Shown here in pieces: positions 34,255 to 44,760 of a stretch of 64,000 bases of DNA. Under the pieces are notes generated by a model. That model saw only the letters and a program-made list of their open reading frames with translations, searched no databases and was not told the origin of the DNA. Source of the DNA: Amphimedon queenslandica (Eukaryota > Porifera > Demospongiae > Haplosclerida > Niphatidae); contig NW_003546412.1 in the NCBI RefSeq assembly GCF_000090795.2, positions 88,296-152,295 of the forward strand. Reading direction: 5' to 3'. The position numbers and the translations under genes are program-made. Numbering within the stretch: the first letter of the stretch is position 1; the number at the start of each line of letters is the position of its first letter.

Positions 34255-35459
34255 TACTTATACATGCGCTTAGAAGATAAATTTGGAACTGATAAATGGT
34301 TTGGATCCGAAAATATTTTGTTTGTAGGTGACCTCTTACAGTTGCCACCAGTTAATGGTAGCCCAGTATTTTATAAAATTAGCAACAATCTAGTAAAAAC
34401 TAAACTAGGAGCAGCAAATGCAGTTAAGATATGGAAAGGCACAGTAAAATATCATGAACTTACAATCAAGGAGTGACAAAACGGAGACAAAACATTCTTT
34501 AAGATGCTTTGTTCTGTTAGTCATGGTTGTTTGATGGATGAAAGTATTGATACACTTAAGAGTCGCATATTTCAGGCTTTAGTACAAGAATAATATATGG
34601 AATTGGAAAGTGAAGGAACAAATGCTCCAATTTGAATATTTTCTAAGGTATACGCCTACCAAAAAAATCAATGAATTAATGTTAGAAAGTCTAGAAACTG
34701 AGAAACTAGAATTAGCATGTGTTGATAAAAGTGGTGGCACAGCAAAATTTGACAAAAAACAAGAAAAAAAATTGGAGAAACTAAAAGATCAATGAACCAA
34801 AACAGCTGGTTTGGAAACTGTACTGTCTTTAGCAGTAGGCTGTAAAGTAATGCTAAGATGCAATATTTATGTGACTGGAGGATTAGTTAATGGTGCCATT
34901 GGTACAGTGATAGTACTTATGCTACACATTATATCAATAAAATTTGATCATATTGATGTTCCTTGTGACATAGAATGGGTTACATCTAGATTTATGCTAT
35001 CTAAGAATTTGTATACACATAGGAAGCAATTTCCCTTTATACTTTCTTATGCTATTACTATACATAATTGTCAGGGACTCTCACTAGAAACAGCCATTAT
35101 TTACTTATCAACTGATGTTTTTGGGGATGGTGTGGTGGGGATGGTGTGGCATTCATTGCCTTGCCTCATGTACATATATTAAATAGATTACATTTATTAT
35201 CATTTCATCCTCTCTTTGTTAAAGTTAGTAATCCATGCACAAATGAAAATAATCGGCTGTGAAGTAAATTTGAAATGATTTACCACAAATCAAGAAAAGT
35301 AAAGGAAAGAAGAGATAGATTCAAGTGACTGGTAAAATTTATGATGGTGAACCTTGTAGTAGGAATGCCAAGGTGTCTGCAAGTCATGTATAAAGTATTA
35401 GTGACAGTACTGTTAGTACCAATTAACGTAAGAGTACTGATTTACAAAGTCTAATCGCC

Positions 35460-36303
35460 CCAAAAAGACTAAAGTATATGTGACCATAATTGACAAAAGT
35501 AACTTATGGTGGATTTTGAAGTTCATTATTGTAATGGAAAATATCAACCTGTGAGTGCTCTGTTTGACAATGACTGTTTCTATAAGTTACATAGTCTCTT
35601 TTTGCATCCTGTAGAGTAATTTTATGATAAATAGAGCTCAGGAAGTGAGATTCTTTTTGCTATGGAAACAAATGTCACTACTCGCCATAATGTACCATTT
35701 GCCAGTTATAGTCTCAGTTTTGATGATTATGCTTTAAATAAGCCTTGCCCCAAAAAAGAAAAGTTGATACATACAGTAGTACTGACAATACTGCTTTTGT
35801 ATTGCCTGGCTCAAAAGATGATAAATTGTTTCAATTAATTTAAGACCTGAAAACCAAATTTAATGTCAAAGATTATAATAGTTGCAGTAGTCTCATTGTA
35901 TCAATAAAACTCCCAAATATTAAATGTAAACCGAAAGATAATGAAACCAAGTGTGTTGTAAAAATGACCATTGTAGTAGTAGTCTGATTGTATCTATAAA
36001 ACTCTCAAGTATTATATTAAAGACAATTAATCCCAAAAAAAGATGTCATCTTTACTTAAGAAGAGCCTCCCAGCAAGATATTGTGAGAAGGAGACAATGG
36101 GATTATGTTCATTATCCTGGTCATAAAGAATTTCAAAGAAGGTGGTGTGAGAATTTAAACGTTATGTTTGTAACGGCTGCTAGAATCTTACCTGGTAATT
36201 GAACAATATTATTTACAGATGAAAGAGATCCCACTAGTACTTTTAATGTCCCTGGTGATGAGAACTGTTTATTTAAGCTTTCATGTCTCATTGCTGGATC
36301 AAT
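35460..36303 (+). pseudogene. OTU-like cysteine protease segment, truncated
   Basis: After a readable block at 35505-35745 (ALFDNDCFYKLHSLFLHP, then ASYSLSFDDYALNKP) the plus strand gives HYPGHKEFQRRWCENLNVMF (36108-36170), a LPGN-stop-TILFTDERDPTSTFN stretch and VPGDENCLFKLSCLIAGS (36250-36303). The last resembles the OTU active-site loop GDGNCLFRALS with Asp and Cys kept and Gly changed to Glu. OTU domains are deubiquitinase-type proteases and are carried by many Helitron-like and other invertebrate elements. The sequence stops there because a reverse transcriptase begins at the next codons, so the catalytic His is absent. Confidence 0.6.
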
Positions 36304-37511
36304 TTCTTAGCATCACAAATTGCCTTCAATAATGTGGATCGTGGCCATATGTTCTCTTCCATTCGGGAGCTCCTCCCTCAGATTTCTCCATGGGCTGAAA
36401 GTTGCTATCAGTCTCCCTCTTATCTCCATCTTGGTAATTCTCACATCCTTAATTGTTCTGGTGTGCAACAAGGAGACTCGTTGGGTCCCCTGGGTTTTGC
36501 TCTAGCTCTTGACCCTCTATTGGTCAAAATTTGTGATCAGGTGCCGTCCCTTATTGTGATCTCCTGGTATCTTGATGATGGGACTCTTTGTGGCAGCACA
36601 GATCTTCATTTATATTTTGGAAAAGGAATGTCCCTCACACGGTTTGTTCCTAAACCGACTCAGGTCTGTTTGGGTCGTCCCTTTTGATGATTTTTCCCTT
36701 GAGGACCCCACCCTCTCAAATTCTTTTCCTCCCAAAATTTCAGTTTCTAGGTGTGAATTTCATTGTTGGGAGTCCCCAATGGTGACCCCCATTTTTGTAA
36801 TTAATCTGTTGTTCGGAGGGTTCATAAAGTTAAGCCTATATTTGACCTCCTTCCTGAACTCGAGAATGCTCACTGGAGCCTTGCTCTTGTGCTGTCTTGT
36901 CTTTCCCCCAAGATCGCTTTCTCCCTCCATACTTCTCCTGTGTCTGTAATTTCTGGGGCCATTTCTGATTTTGAGTCTCTTCTCCATGTCTCCTTGTCTG
37001 ACATGGGTGGCTTTCTCTGTCCTTGGTGTGGGACAAGGCTAGTCTTCCAATTCGTTTTGGTTGTGTGGGTGTGTTGTGTCCCTCCCATTTTGCCTCCGCT
37101 GCTTACATCAGCTCACTCAGTCAGTCCTTTGCCATTGTAGATCTTATACTTGGGCCCCTCTCTTCCTCCCCTGATATCTTGTCCTCCTTATCAAATCTAG
37201 GGTCACTCTGTGGGAGGGAAGACTGGTCTTCTCTACATGGCATCGATTGTCCTCTCAGGCAATGCTCTCTCTCTCATGCTGTCTACAGTCATGATTTTGG
37301 TACCCTCCTGTCTGCTTCTCCGGATCTCAGGTGTAAAGCACTTCTTTCGTCCACTTCCATCTCACATGCTGGGGCCCTCATCCTCACTGGGGCTTTCATT
37401 TTCTGATAATGAGTTTAGGCTCAGTCTTGGGAGTTCCCGTTTTTTTGATGACTCAGCATGCTGCATTTGTTCAGTCCCCTCAGACAGATTTGGAGTTCAA
37501 TTTGGTGTTTA
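36301..37511 (+). pseudogene. 5'-truncated non-LTR reverse transcriptase
   Basis: The relic starts in RT motif A (IAFNNVDRGHMFSSIRELLP) and runs through HILNCSGVQQGDSLGPLGFA (36440-36500) to ISWYLDDGTLCGST (36559-36600), where the catalytic YLDD is intact. After a frameshift at about 36600 it continues CPSHGLFLNRLRS, a thumb-like region, LPIRFGCVGVLCPSHFASAA (37034-37090) and a C-terminal zone to 37511. Upstream RT motifs are absent and the first codons abut the OTU segment. The GC-rich, C/T-biased composition differs strongly from the surrounding Helitron, supporting a separate insertion. Clade is uncertain. Confidence 0.75.
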
Positions 37512-38584
37512 AAGAGTGAGGTCTGACTTGGATTGAGACTCCGAAGTACAATGTATATGATGCATATATATGTACATGTTTATGACAGTGTAATGTACAT
37601 GTAGTGAATTATTGGTGCATTTCTTGTACTTGTAGTGTTTGATGATTATCGTGCATGCAATAAATTCCTTTTATATTTTGAATTACAGTGTGTATAATGG
37701 AAGTTACAAGGAATATAAAAGCTGACGTCATTAGTATTAAAGTTTGTTCACCATTAATGTTTGTACTATTGTTATTATTAGCATGTAAGATTACATTGCT
37801 TGCTTTTCATATGTTTCTATTACTATGATTTACAGGTAACAACAGCAGTAAATGATTACTGATTCAGCAATACTTTGGAATGTGCAATACCATTAAAGGC
37901 AAATCTGGATTTAGATTGTTGTAACTGAATTAATTTTTGTACTAGATGGAAATTAATGTTTTAAAGTAGGTCTTTGATCAGTAGCTGTATTACACTACAG
38001 GATGTGCCTGCATAGTTAATACAATATTGTAGTCTAAGCAATGCAATATGTTGTATTATTGAATAAAATATATACATCTTTACTTTTTATAGATTATGAA
38101 TGACTGCACTGTGCATGTTCATGTCCATCAGCAGTATATCTACAATAATGGCTATTTAGGTATTATTTATTTTGAAGTCATGCATTATGATTATAATGTG
38201 CATTTTTATTATAGAAATATTGAATGAAACTAAAGCATAGGAGCATTTGTGTCTGGTAAACCATTAGGCATTGCTATTGTATTTGTTTTATTTTGGCTTT
38301 ATGCTGATGTATTTATCACTGAGTATTTATTTTGTTACTTTACTTAAATTATAAGAAAAGATAATACATACAAAATGATTATTACAAGTTAGCTTAATAA
38401 AATGTATAGTTTTTTGTTGCTCCTTTAGAAGTTCTCCTGCCCCAGTCCCAGCCAGCTCTTCATCCTCGTACATTTATATACTAAAACAAAAATAAAAATA
38501 AAACTCATCTATTACATACTAGTTGTCCTACTATTTGCCTACTTATGGCCCTTAACTTTTGCGAAATTATTTGCTTTTGCTTCT
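37512..38584. other. No gene seen
   Basis: AT-rich sequence with ATG-repeat-like runs (TATATATGTACATG at 37560-37580) and polyadenylation-like AATAAA words. No exon chain or repeat family was recognised. Confidence 0.5.
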
Positions 38585-39060
38585 GAAGTGAAGGAGCTAC
38601 AGTGGCTGGAGGGACCAAAGGAGCTACAGGGGCTGGAAGGTCCACTGGAGCTACAGGGGCTGGAGGAACCAAAGGGGCTGGAGGGACTAATGGAGCTACA
38701 GAGGCTGGAAGGACCACTGGAACTTCAGGGGCTGGAGAGACAAAGGAGCTACAGAGCTGCCTTGAGGAACCACTGAAAATACAGGGGCAGGAGGGACCAA
38801 AGGAGCTGCAGCGCCAACTAGAGGAACCAAAGGAGCTACAGTGGCTGAAGGAACTACTTGAGGAACCAATGGAATTACAGGATGGCTGGAGGAACCACTG
38901 GAGCTACAAGGGCAGGAGACACCAAAGGAGATACAGGGGCTTAGGGGACCAAGGAGCTACAGGGCCAGCTTGAGGGACCAAAGGAGCTACAGCGGCTGGT
39001 GGGACCACTGGAGCTTCAGCAGCATGAAGGACCACCAGAGCTACAGGGGCAGGAGGACCA
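38585..39060. repeat. Minisatellite, 27-bp period
   Basis: Units close to GGAGCTACAGGGGCTGGAAG + GACCACT follow one another, with an 18-bp unit and later indels breaking the phase. Plus-strand frames read Gly/Ala/Thr-rich and minus-strand frames Pro/Ala/Val-rich repeats of 9 residues, as expected for a 27-bp period. The minus-strand ORF at 38904-39194 runs into this repeat. Confidence 0.85.
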
Positions 39061-39194
39061 ATGTCATCTCCTGCAGGAAGCAAAATGGGAGCAGGCAGCA
39101 GAATAGCAAGAGGCAGAATGGGAGCTCCTTCTGGAGGCTGGAGTGCATCTCCTGTTGTGTCTGCAGGAGAATCAGGACTTGGTGACCTACTCAT
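38904..39194 (-). CDS. Pro/Ala-rich ORF feeding into the minisatellite
   Basis: From ATG at 39194 the minus strand encodes MSRSPSPDSPADTTGDALQP and a Pro/Leu/Ala/Val-rich continuation. It then enters the 9-residue repeat (VPPAPVAPL-like) but loses phase at 38904; further repeats are open in another frame (38505-38717). The non-repetitive start gives it more credit than the mirror plus-strand frames. It could be a low-complexity exon whose repeat has slipped. No family recognised. Confidence 0.3.
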   Translation of the reverse strand: MSRSPSPDSPADTTGDALQPPEGAPILPLAILLPAPILLPAGDDIGPPAPVALVVLHAAEAPVVPPAAVAPLVPQAGPVAPWSPKPLYLLWCLLPL

Positions 39195-40520
39195 ACTACA
39201 AAGAAAGGGATATAATGAAGTGGCTATCAGCTATACAAGTTCTACCAAATGACTTGTTGCTTGTAAAGCCAAAGAGGAAACAATTGTTGCTTAGAGAGGA
39301 AGTGACTCGGCAATGAGCGATTGAGCGGAAATCAGGTATGGTTGTCACATCAGTAGGAATTTTAAATAGTTTCAAAACAAGATATAGATCTTACTATTTC
39401 AGATGAATAATTAATTAGCTATGAATGTCAGTATCTCAAATTAATTTTTTTAATTGATGACATTGCTTTTAATTCAAGATTGATGATGTGGTATGTTTAT
39501 TTTATGTATGCACAAGTATGCCACAATGAAGTAATATTATTCCGAATTTTCTTTAAAAGATTTGGTGATAGATTTTAAAATTAAGATTAATAAACATTTA
39601 GAGATATAAATTCAATAATAATAGCAATTGAATAAAAATTACTGAAACAAGTGAATAAAAAAATTTGTATTGATAAGACAAAAGGGGTTGTCAAAAAATG
39701 AAAAAAACAAGGGGGTTGAGTTCAATCATAATTATTAGTTCATTGCTTGATAAATGTTAGAAGATGCTTGTTAAAATGAACAAAAATGTTATTAGTTGAA
39801 AACAAGTTGAACACTTCTACTTGATTCAACAAAACTGCCATAAGATCAAGGGCACTGCTATTTGGCATGTTTGATAATAAAATATCTACTAGTCTTAATG
39901 TTGACGTAATAAATGTTAGCGAAAAACCGATGAAACCTGCGGTCTATCTAATGCAATGCAATGGACGGACTCCAGAACAGACCTGTTTATATCAATACTT
40001 AAGAAACACCCATGCCTGTATAATACCTGTTTGAATGAATAAAAAAGAGATGAAAGGAAACAAGCTGTGTAAGACATGAGTAGGCAACTGCAAGTGACAG
40101 GGTTGTGCATTATTAGCTAATGTCTTAGTTTATTATATTTATCATTGTAGATAGTGAAATCAAAGCAAAACTGAAAAAGAGTAGAAGAAAAAGCATTCTA
40201 CAGGTACTGATACTGATTGTATAAAGACATTGAAATTCTTTAAAGCTATGCGTTTTATTGACAATTTTGTAATTCTGAAGCTACAGTATGAAACTTACAA
40301 CAGGCATCAACTTCAAATGACGTAAGTTAACAATGGATTAAATAATGATAAAATGGACATGAATAAAATGCGAAGTAGAATACTGATTGTATTGAGTAGT
40401 CACAGTTGTAGTCATATTACACTGTATTGCTAAGGCACACTTCCATTATTGGAGGAATAGTAACTACAGAATATTTCTCAAATATCCTTTGAAGATTTTG
40501 ACTTCCTTGTTTCTGTATTA
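39195..40520. other. No recognisable gene
   Basis: AT-rich. The minus frame 39916-40110 has no motif. Nothing further is supported. Confidence 0.45.
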
Positions 40521-40523
40521 GTT

Positions 40524-41194
40524 TCATACCATCAGGTGAGCTTTGTTGCCATTGTCCTCAATGCAGCTGATGAGTTCGTGGATCCTCAAAATTGAAGCTT
40601 CCAGCAGGAGAAAAAACATTATGAGCTGTTGCATGGCTAAAAAGATTGTTACGCTTGTCATTGTAAACAATATCACTTTTACTGGGACTAATACCAGTGT
40701 CATGCATACGCTAAACCTATTGGCAAGAATCCCCAATGCATTTTCTGCTGTCTTTTGTGCCCTGCTTAAGCGACAGTTAAAAATTTTATTTTTTGTAAAT
40801 GACCCGATTTGAGCATAAAGTTTCATTAAAAATTGCTAGGGGCGAAAGCTTCATTTGCGACAAGTACCTATGTAACATTTTCCCTTGATCCTGGTAGTTT
40901 AGTTTGTTCAGGAATATAAAGTGTTGTTATGAAGTGCCTTGTAAATGCTACAGTTTTTGAATGTACTACCATAAAGTACTCTACCATTACATCCAACATC
41001 AATTTATATTCTGTGTCTCTCATTGCCATAACAACACTGAAAACCTGCTTGTAGTTGAAGTACTCAGATCCACTATTTGGTGTAGGACAAATCATGTGTT
41101 TGTCATCTATGGCTCCAATGCAGTTGTTAAAATTCCACAGTTGTTCATACCCATCAGTTATTGCTTGCCATTCACCCTCTTTGTTGGTACCTAA
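40524..41194 (-). pseudogene. PIF/Harbinger transposase relic
   Basis: On the minus strand: GTNKEGEWQAITDGYEQLWN, then FNNCIGAIDDKHMICPTPNS (41194-41095), GSEYFNYKQVFSVVMAMRDT with EYKLMLDV (41080-41015). A frameshift follows at about 41010, then GCNGRVLYGSTFKNCSIYKA and LPGSREN (41000-40875), and IFNCRLSRAQKTAENALGIL with ANRFSV (40790-40715). This is the DDE_Tnp_4 order. The first Asp (AIDDKH) and the Glu (TAENALG) are present; the second Asp position reads LYGS instead of a DG pair. The enzyme would therefore be inactive even without the frameshift. Confidence 0.8.
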
Positions 41195-41241
41195 AATAAT
41201 GTAATTTTTAAATTTATGTTTGTGTAAGAGAAAATACAGAT

Positions 41242-41622
41242 TTGTTATTTGATGAATGTGAAGACCAAGAAAAAGGAGTTGTCTCTACAAAAAAACTATT
41301 ACCATGTAAAAAAGAAGACTGCTTAAAGGAGAAGGAAGATATTTTGATAAACTGGGCAAATAAAGGTATGGAAAAATCTGCAGCAAAACACAACAGTCTT
41401 GATCAGCATGATAACTTTGAAAGTTATGTAGCTAATCAGCTACGAGGTATACGAAATGTTCATTTGCAGAATTGGAGTAAGTGGAATATTAAAATACTTT
41501 ATATTCTGTCTAGTTCAACAACAGGCAGGAGTATACATTCAGTGGTCATCCTCCACCTCCTTGTGCCTCACAGTTCAGGTCACCAATGTCCCCACAATCC
41601 AGTAGTGAATATGAGTCTTTGA
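41242..41622 (+). CDS. Probable Harbinger accessory (MADF/Myb-like) gene fragment
   Basis: The frame begins acidic and lysine-rich (LLFDECEDQEKGVVSTKK). It contains HDNFESYVANQLRGIRNVHL, a BESS-like motif typical of the C-terminus of MADF/Myb-SANT DNA-binding proteins. PIF/Harbinger elements carry such a second gene, and here it is divergent to the transposase and 48 bp from its readable start. The part after the motif (residues 75-126) looks unrelated. Only the C-terminal end of the DNA-binding protein seems present. Confidence 0.45.
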   Translation: MLFDECEDQEKGVVSTKKLLPCKKEDCLKEKEDILINWANKGMEKSAAKHNSLDQHDNFESYVANQLRGIRNVHLQNWSKWNIKILYILSSSTTGRSIHSVVILHLLVPHSSGHQCPHNPVVNMSL

Positions 41623-42439
41623 CTGTGTTTTAATGGTGTTAATTATAGTTTAATGATGTGAATACTATAATTTTGACATTACCTTTAAGCATTTCTGTGA
41701 GAGTGTCTCTATTATTGCTTGGCATGTTTCAGAAATTATCTTTCCAATACATTGTATTGAAACTCTAGAGATACCTCAAGCACGCAAAGGTCTCTCCTAT
41801 AAAATACAAACTTGCCAAATTTTTGACTATTTCAGGAAAGCAACCTGTAGCACACTATCTGAGCGTGACTGTTAGCCTTTTTCAAGGAGAATGGCATATC
41901 TAAATAATGTGTCTTGATGGGTAATTTTTGGTGCAATGACATTTAGTAGTTCCTCGAAAGAAGTACTATCCATTCTTAGGAAGTTGCAATAAGAAGTATC
42001 AAAAGTGAGCTCTTTAAGTAGTTCATGATAACTAGGAAAATGTTGAAGTCAAAGAATCAAGAGTCAACTTTGTTGACCGTTGAATGATTACTGGTTGCTT
42101 TCAACAAAGTTGAATAGTAGTAACATTTGGTTCCTGATATCTACTAGTGATTAATATTACAAAGTCCATGACAATTTATCTTACTTTTATACTTGCAGAT
42201 GATATTGTCCTGGATGTACGACTTTACTAAAATGTGTATTAATAAAGAGGCCTTGTGTTAATTAAGAAACGCAACTGATCTTCTGTAAGTGCTGCTGAAG
42301 TTGTAATGCTAGGTAGAAATTCTTTCTCTCAGTTGTTGAAAGTCATATATGGACTGCAGCAATGACAATTTTAAAAATGAAGTCGCATGATGACATTCCT
42401 CTTCACCCACGTCTGACTGAAGATATTTGGGCGATGATA

Positions 42440-43181
42440 CTCTAGAGAAACTCTTAAATACGCTAATATATTATTTGGGGCTTAACCCAGCAGTAAGAAG
42501 TGGGATGGAACATCAAAGCCTGCGACCAGATATGTTTTAGATTGTTCAAGACAAGCCTGCTATGTGCTTTACACTGAATCAAGATCAATGAATAATAGTG
42601 GGGGATTATGTGACAGGAAGTTGAGGAACGAGGTAGTAAACATCATTGAAAACAAAGAGAAGCCTCAAAGGTGTGTTTCAAAATTATTAATAATATATAT
42701 GTCTTTAAGACCACCAAGTGAAACAACTCAAGCTCTTTATCTTCAGCCACTGCAAAATCCTATAGATGATTGCTGGTATGCTAATGAAGCTGTGGGCCAC
42801 AACCCACTCAGAAGTACTGTCAAAAAGTTAATAAAGATGGCAAAAGAAGATGGGTACTTTACAAGTCACTCCTTACAAAGGACATGTGCTACAAATCTTT
42901 ATAGTAAGGGAATAAATGAACAGCAAATAATGTCAGTCACTGGGCGTCGTAGTATTGATGCTGTACGGCTGTATAAAGAGATTAGTGATGAGCAGAAGAG
43001 ACATATGAGTCAGGTCCTGCAGTTGAAGAATGAAGAAGATATCTGTGAAACAGAAGTGAAGAGCGATGTTAAAAGTTATCTAACTGATAAAGTTCAGCTT
43101 AAAGATAACAAGCTAATTTTCATGACTGTCATGTTACTGTTAACTACAACAATTGATAACAATGAAATGGTTTTGTTATAA
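42440..43181 (+). pseudogene. Crypton-type tyrosine recombinase, C-terminal catalytic half
   Basis: The chain reads LGLNPAVRSGMEHQSLRPDM (42480-42535), a stop, then from 42564 a 205-codon open frame: NNSGGLCDRKLRNEVVNIIE, KLLIIYMSLRPPSETTQALY, FTSHSLQRTCATNLYSKGIN (42860-42918), then EQQIMSVTGRRSIDAVRLYK (42919-42978). This matches the HxLR..TGHRS..R.Y catalytic C-terminus of the Crypton/KIAA1958 recombinases, but the usual Arg after HSL is preceded by an extra Gln and the GH pair is Gly-Arg. The Tyr is present. The remaining 60 codons are unrelated to the core. It is closest in type to the relic at 3437-5027, in opposite orientation. Confidence 0.75.
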
Positions 43182-43429
43182 TAACAGTTTTGATGATATT
43201 TGAGTGTTATAAAAACAATATTGCACAATACCTATAGCGGGTTCCAAGATATTTGGAACCATCATTAGTTGCTAAAACATCAAACAAAATTATTCATAGG
43301 TTTGTATACAGCAAAGGAAGCTCTCACTGTTGTTTTCAGTAGGTAAATATAAACATATTTTATTTACAATGTACAACTCAAAATTGTGTTAGTGGAAAGA
43401 GGACACATTTCTGATTAGTATATCATTGA

Positions 43430-44399
43430 TGTATGGCCACTTTTTGCATACATGTACATTTCATAACCAGTGGCCTTTGCGAACCTCTAGGAGGAGAGAC
43501 GGGGTTTGGAAATATTGCAAGGGCCACTCGCCTAAGCCCGCCTGTTAGATTCAGTGACCATAATGATGTGAATTTAGTAATTTGTAGGGGAGTGGTGAAT
43601 CAACTCCCAGCAAACTAGGCTCAGAACCCCACAGGCTAGTCAGAGTCACAGGCAAGGTGACAATGAATAACCCCAGCCCAAAAGATGGTAAGAGATATGT
43701 GTAGTGGAGTTGGAATTCCACTAAATCACTGGCAGATCCAGAAAAGTTAAAAGGGGGGGTTCCATTTCACATAAGTAGGTGTGGCTCATCAATTTTAACA
43801 AATAAAATAGAGGAAAAGTGTTGCAAACTGACTGCAAAGAATCCAAAGATACTGCAAAAAGACAACTTCTTCTGCCAAAGGGGGGTTCCATGGAACCCAT
43901 GGAAGCCCCCCTAGATCCGCCACTGTGAATGCTAATCTTAAAATCTCATAGGCATGATTGCTGGTGCTGGACCAACCACCTGCCTCTGAAGCAGATGATT
44001 ACCAATGGGACTGGAATCCCAAGATGAAAGGGAACTGATCCCTGAAGCAGGGGGCTGTAGAAAGCCCTAGCCACACGGAGTGGCCCATCCTGCAGGCTTA
44101 AAATGATGCGTTTACTAGTTCTATGCTGCCAAATGGACACTGACCCCCGTGGAACTGACAAAAAATATTCAGTGTGTGTTGAAGTCAACATCACCAGAGG
44201 GGCTATAGCACCTCATTTCCCAAACGAAGGTGAAAGGACAGTAACAATGTGTGAGTAGCAAACCAAAAGAGTAGTATTGAAAGAGAAATTAACAATCATA
44301 ACTAGACAATAAGAACAATAGTAAAACCAACTGAAGCAATGATAACCTGCAAAGCTACCACTAGACAAACAAAATAAGTCAAATAATCATCATCAATGA
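43430..44399 (-). other. 3' flank of the minus-strand YR retrotransposon
   Basis: GC-richer than the neighbouring 42-43 kb, like the retrotransposon body, with no coding frame. It probably contains the element's non-coding 3' end, but I could not find the expected split direct repeats by eye. A short inverted-repeat element lies within it (43727-43925). Confidence 0.35.
43727..43925. mobile_element. Short TIR element, about 200 bp
   Basis: Ends read CACTGGCAGATCCAG and, inverted, CAGTGGCGGATCTAGG. Just inside are GGGGGGGTTCCATTT and, near the right end, GGGGTTCCATGGAACCC, the latter containing the palindrome GGTTCCATGGAACC. CAGTGGCGGATC ends are common in non-autonomous DNA transposons. An 8-bp duplication was not evident. 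Confidence 0.6.
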
Positions 44400-44760
44400 G
44401 AGGATGATAGGAGAGCAGGGGCTACTGCAACTGAGGTACTTCGTTGGGTGCGAATGTACCTAGTGAAAGCAGAAGACCTCTAACGGCCAAGAGTCTGGAT
44501 CAATGAGTCCTCCAAACAGCAGGCTACAGCTGTGGTTGCCACACCAATCCTGAAACTGTGGCCATTAAACCGACGGACATCCAAACCATGAGCTGACAGT
44601 GTGGACCAAACAGCCTCAACCAGTCTGGTTCGGGAGAGTGGAGAACCATCCTAAAACAAAAATAATGGGTCTGGGGTAGACCCCCTTACTACCTAGTAGT
44701 TCAGGAGGGACTTGACTGGGCATATTGTACGTCCACCTGGCCCCGAAATATCTGGGCCCC
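44400..44760 (-). pseudogene. Tyrosine recombinase domain of the minus YR retrotransposon
   Basis: Minus frames give PLFLFxDGSPLSRTRLVEAV (44670), then DVRRFNGHSFRIGVATTAVA (44590-44530) and LEDSLIQTLGR-stop-RSSAF followed by TRYIRTQRS (44520-44440). GHSFR contains the His-x-x-Arg pair and TRYIR the nucleophilic Tyr. The usual Trp after LGR is a TAG, a single-base change from TGG. DIRS/Ngaro elements use this enzyme instead of a DDE integrase to insert circular cDNA. Confidence 0.8.

Larger units (their letters stand above)
33500..35182 (+). pseudogene. Helitron PIF1-type helicase segment
   Basis: Motif I is present out of frame as TGKSFFK (Lys codon 33571). NVAIAVGATGTAIATFDVG and LTIHKLIQLP (33652-33752) match motif Ia, VDEVSMVCNLNLAY (33838-33879) is Walker B, MRLEDKFGTDKWFG (34264-34305) and NILFVGDLLQLPPVNG (34312-34360) follow after a 376-bp insertion, then VGCKVMLRCNIYVTGGLVNG with AIGTV (34838-34913) and YAITIHNCQGLSLETAI (35047-35098). 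The closing VALSR-type motif is lost in a repeated GGGATGGTGTGG. PIF1 helicases are SF1 5'-to-3' DNA helicases. Confidence 0.85.
28360..35230 (+). pseudogene. Autonomous Helitron relic encoding Rep-helicase
   Basis: Plus-strand frames give the N- to C-terminal order of an animal Helitron protein: Lys-rich N-terminus (28380-29040), NACCSCEVLLRKKSVTEAKN (30127), YNFWKALKGATF (30447), INGQPTKSNNVWRSLVDVKK then KLKEINWLYRSVDD (30560-30690), AEYGSATLFLTLSCAEYN (31545), the Rep domain (32150-32720), a linker to 33290 and a PIF1-type helicase (33500-35180). These elements move by rolling-circle replication: Rep nicks and joins DNA, the helicase unwinds. More than ten stops and frameshifts plus three inserted MITEs show it is dead. 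The 5'-TC and 3'-CTRR hairpin ends were not located, so the borders are only the coding limits. Confidence 0.85.

Noticed and set aside
36760-37088. Basic, Arg/Lys/Gln-rich minus-strand ORFs
   Set aside because: They are antisense shadows of the C/T-rich reverse transcriptase relic on the plus strand.
38602-38973. Gly/Ala/Thr-rich, collagen-like or silk-like plus-strand ORF
   Set aside because: It is the mirror of the 27-bp minisatellite. Every frame of such a repeat stays open, and there is no signal sequence or Gly-X-Y periodicity.
38585-39060. CRISPR-like array
   Set aside because: The repeats are contiguous with no spacers, and the DNA is from an animal nucleus.
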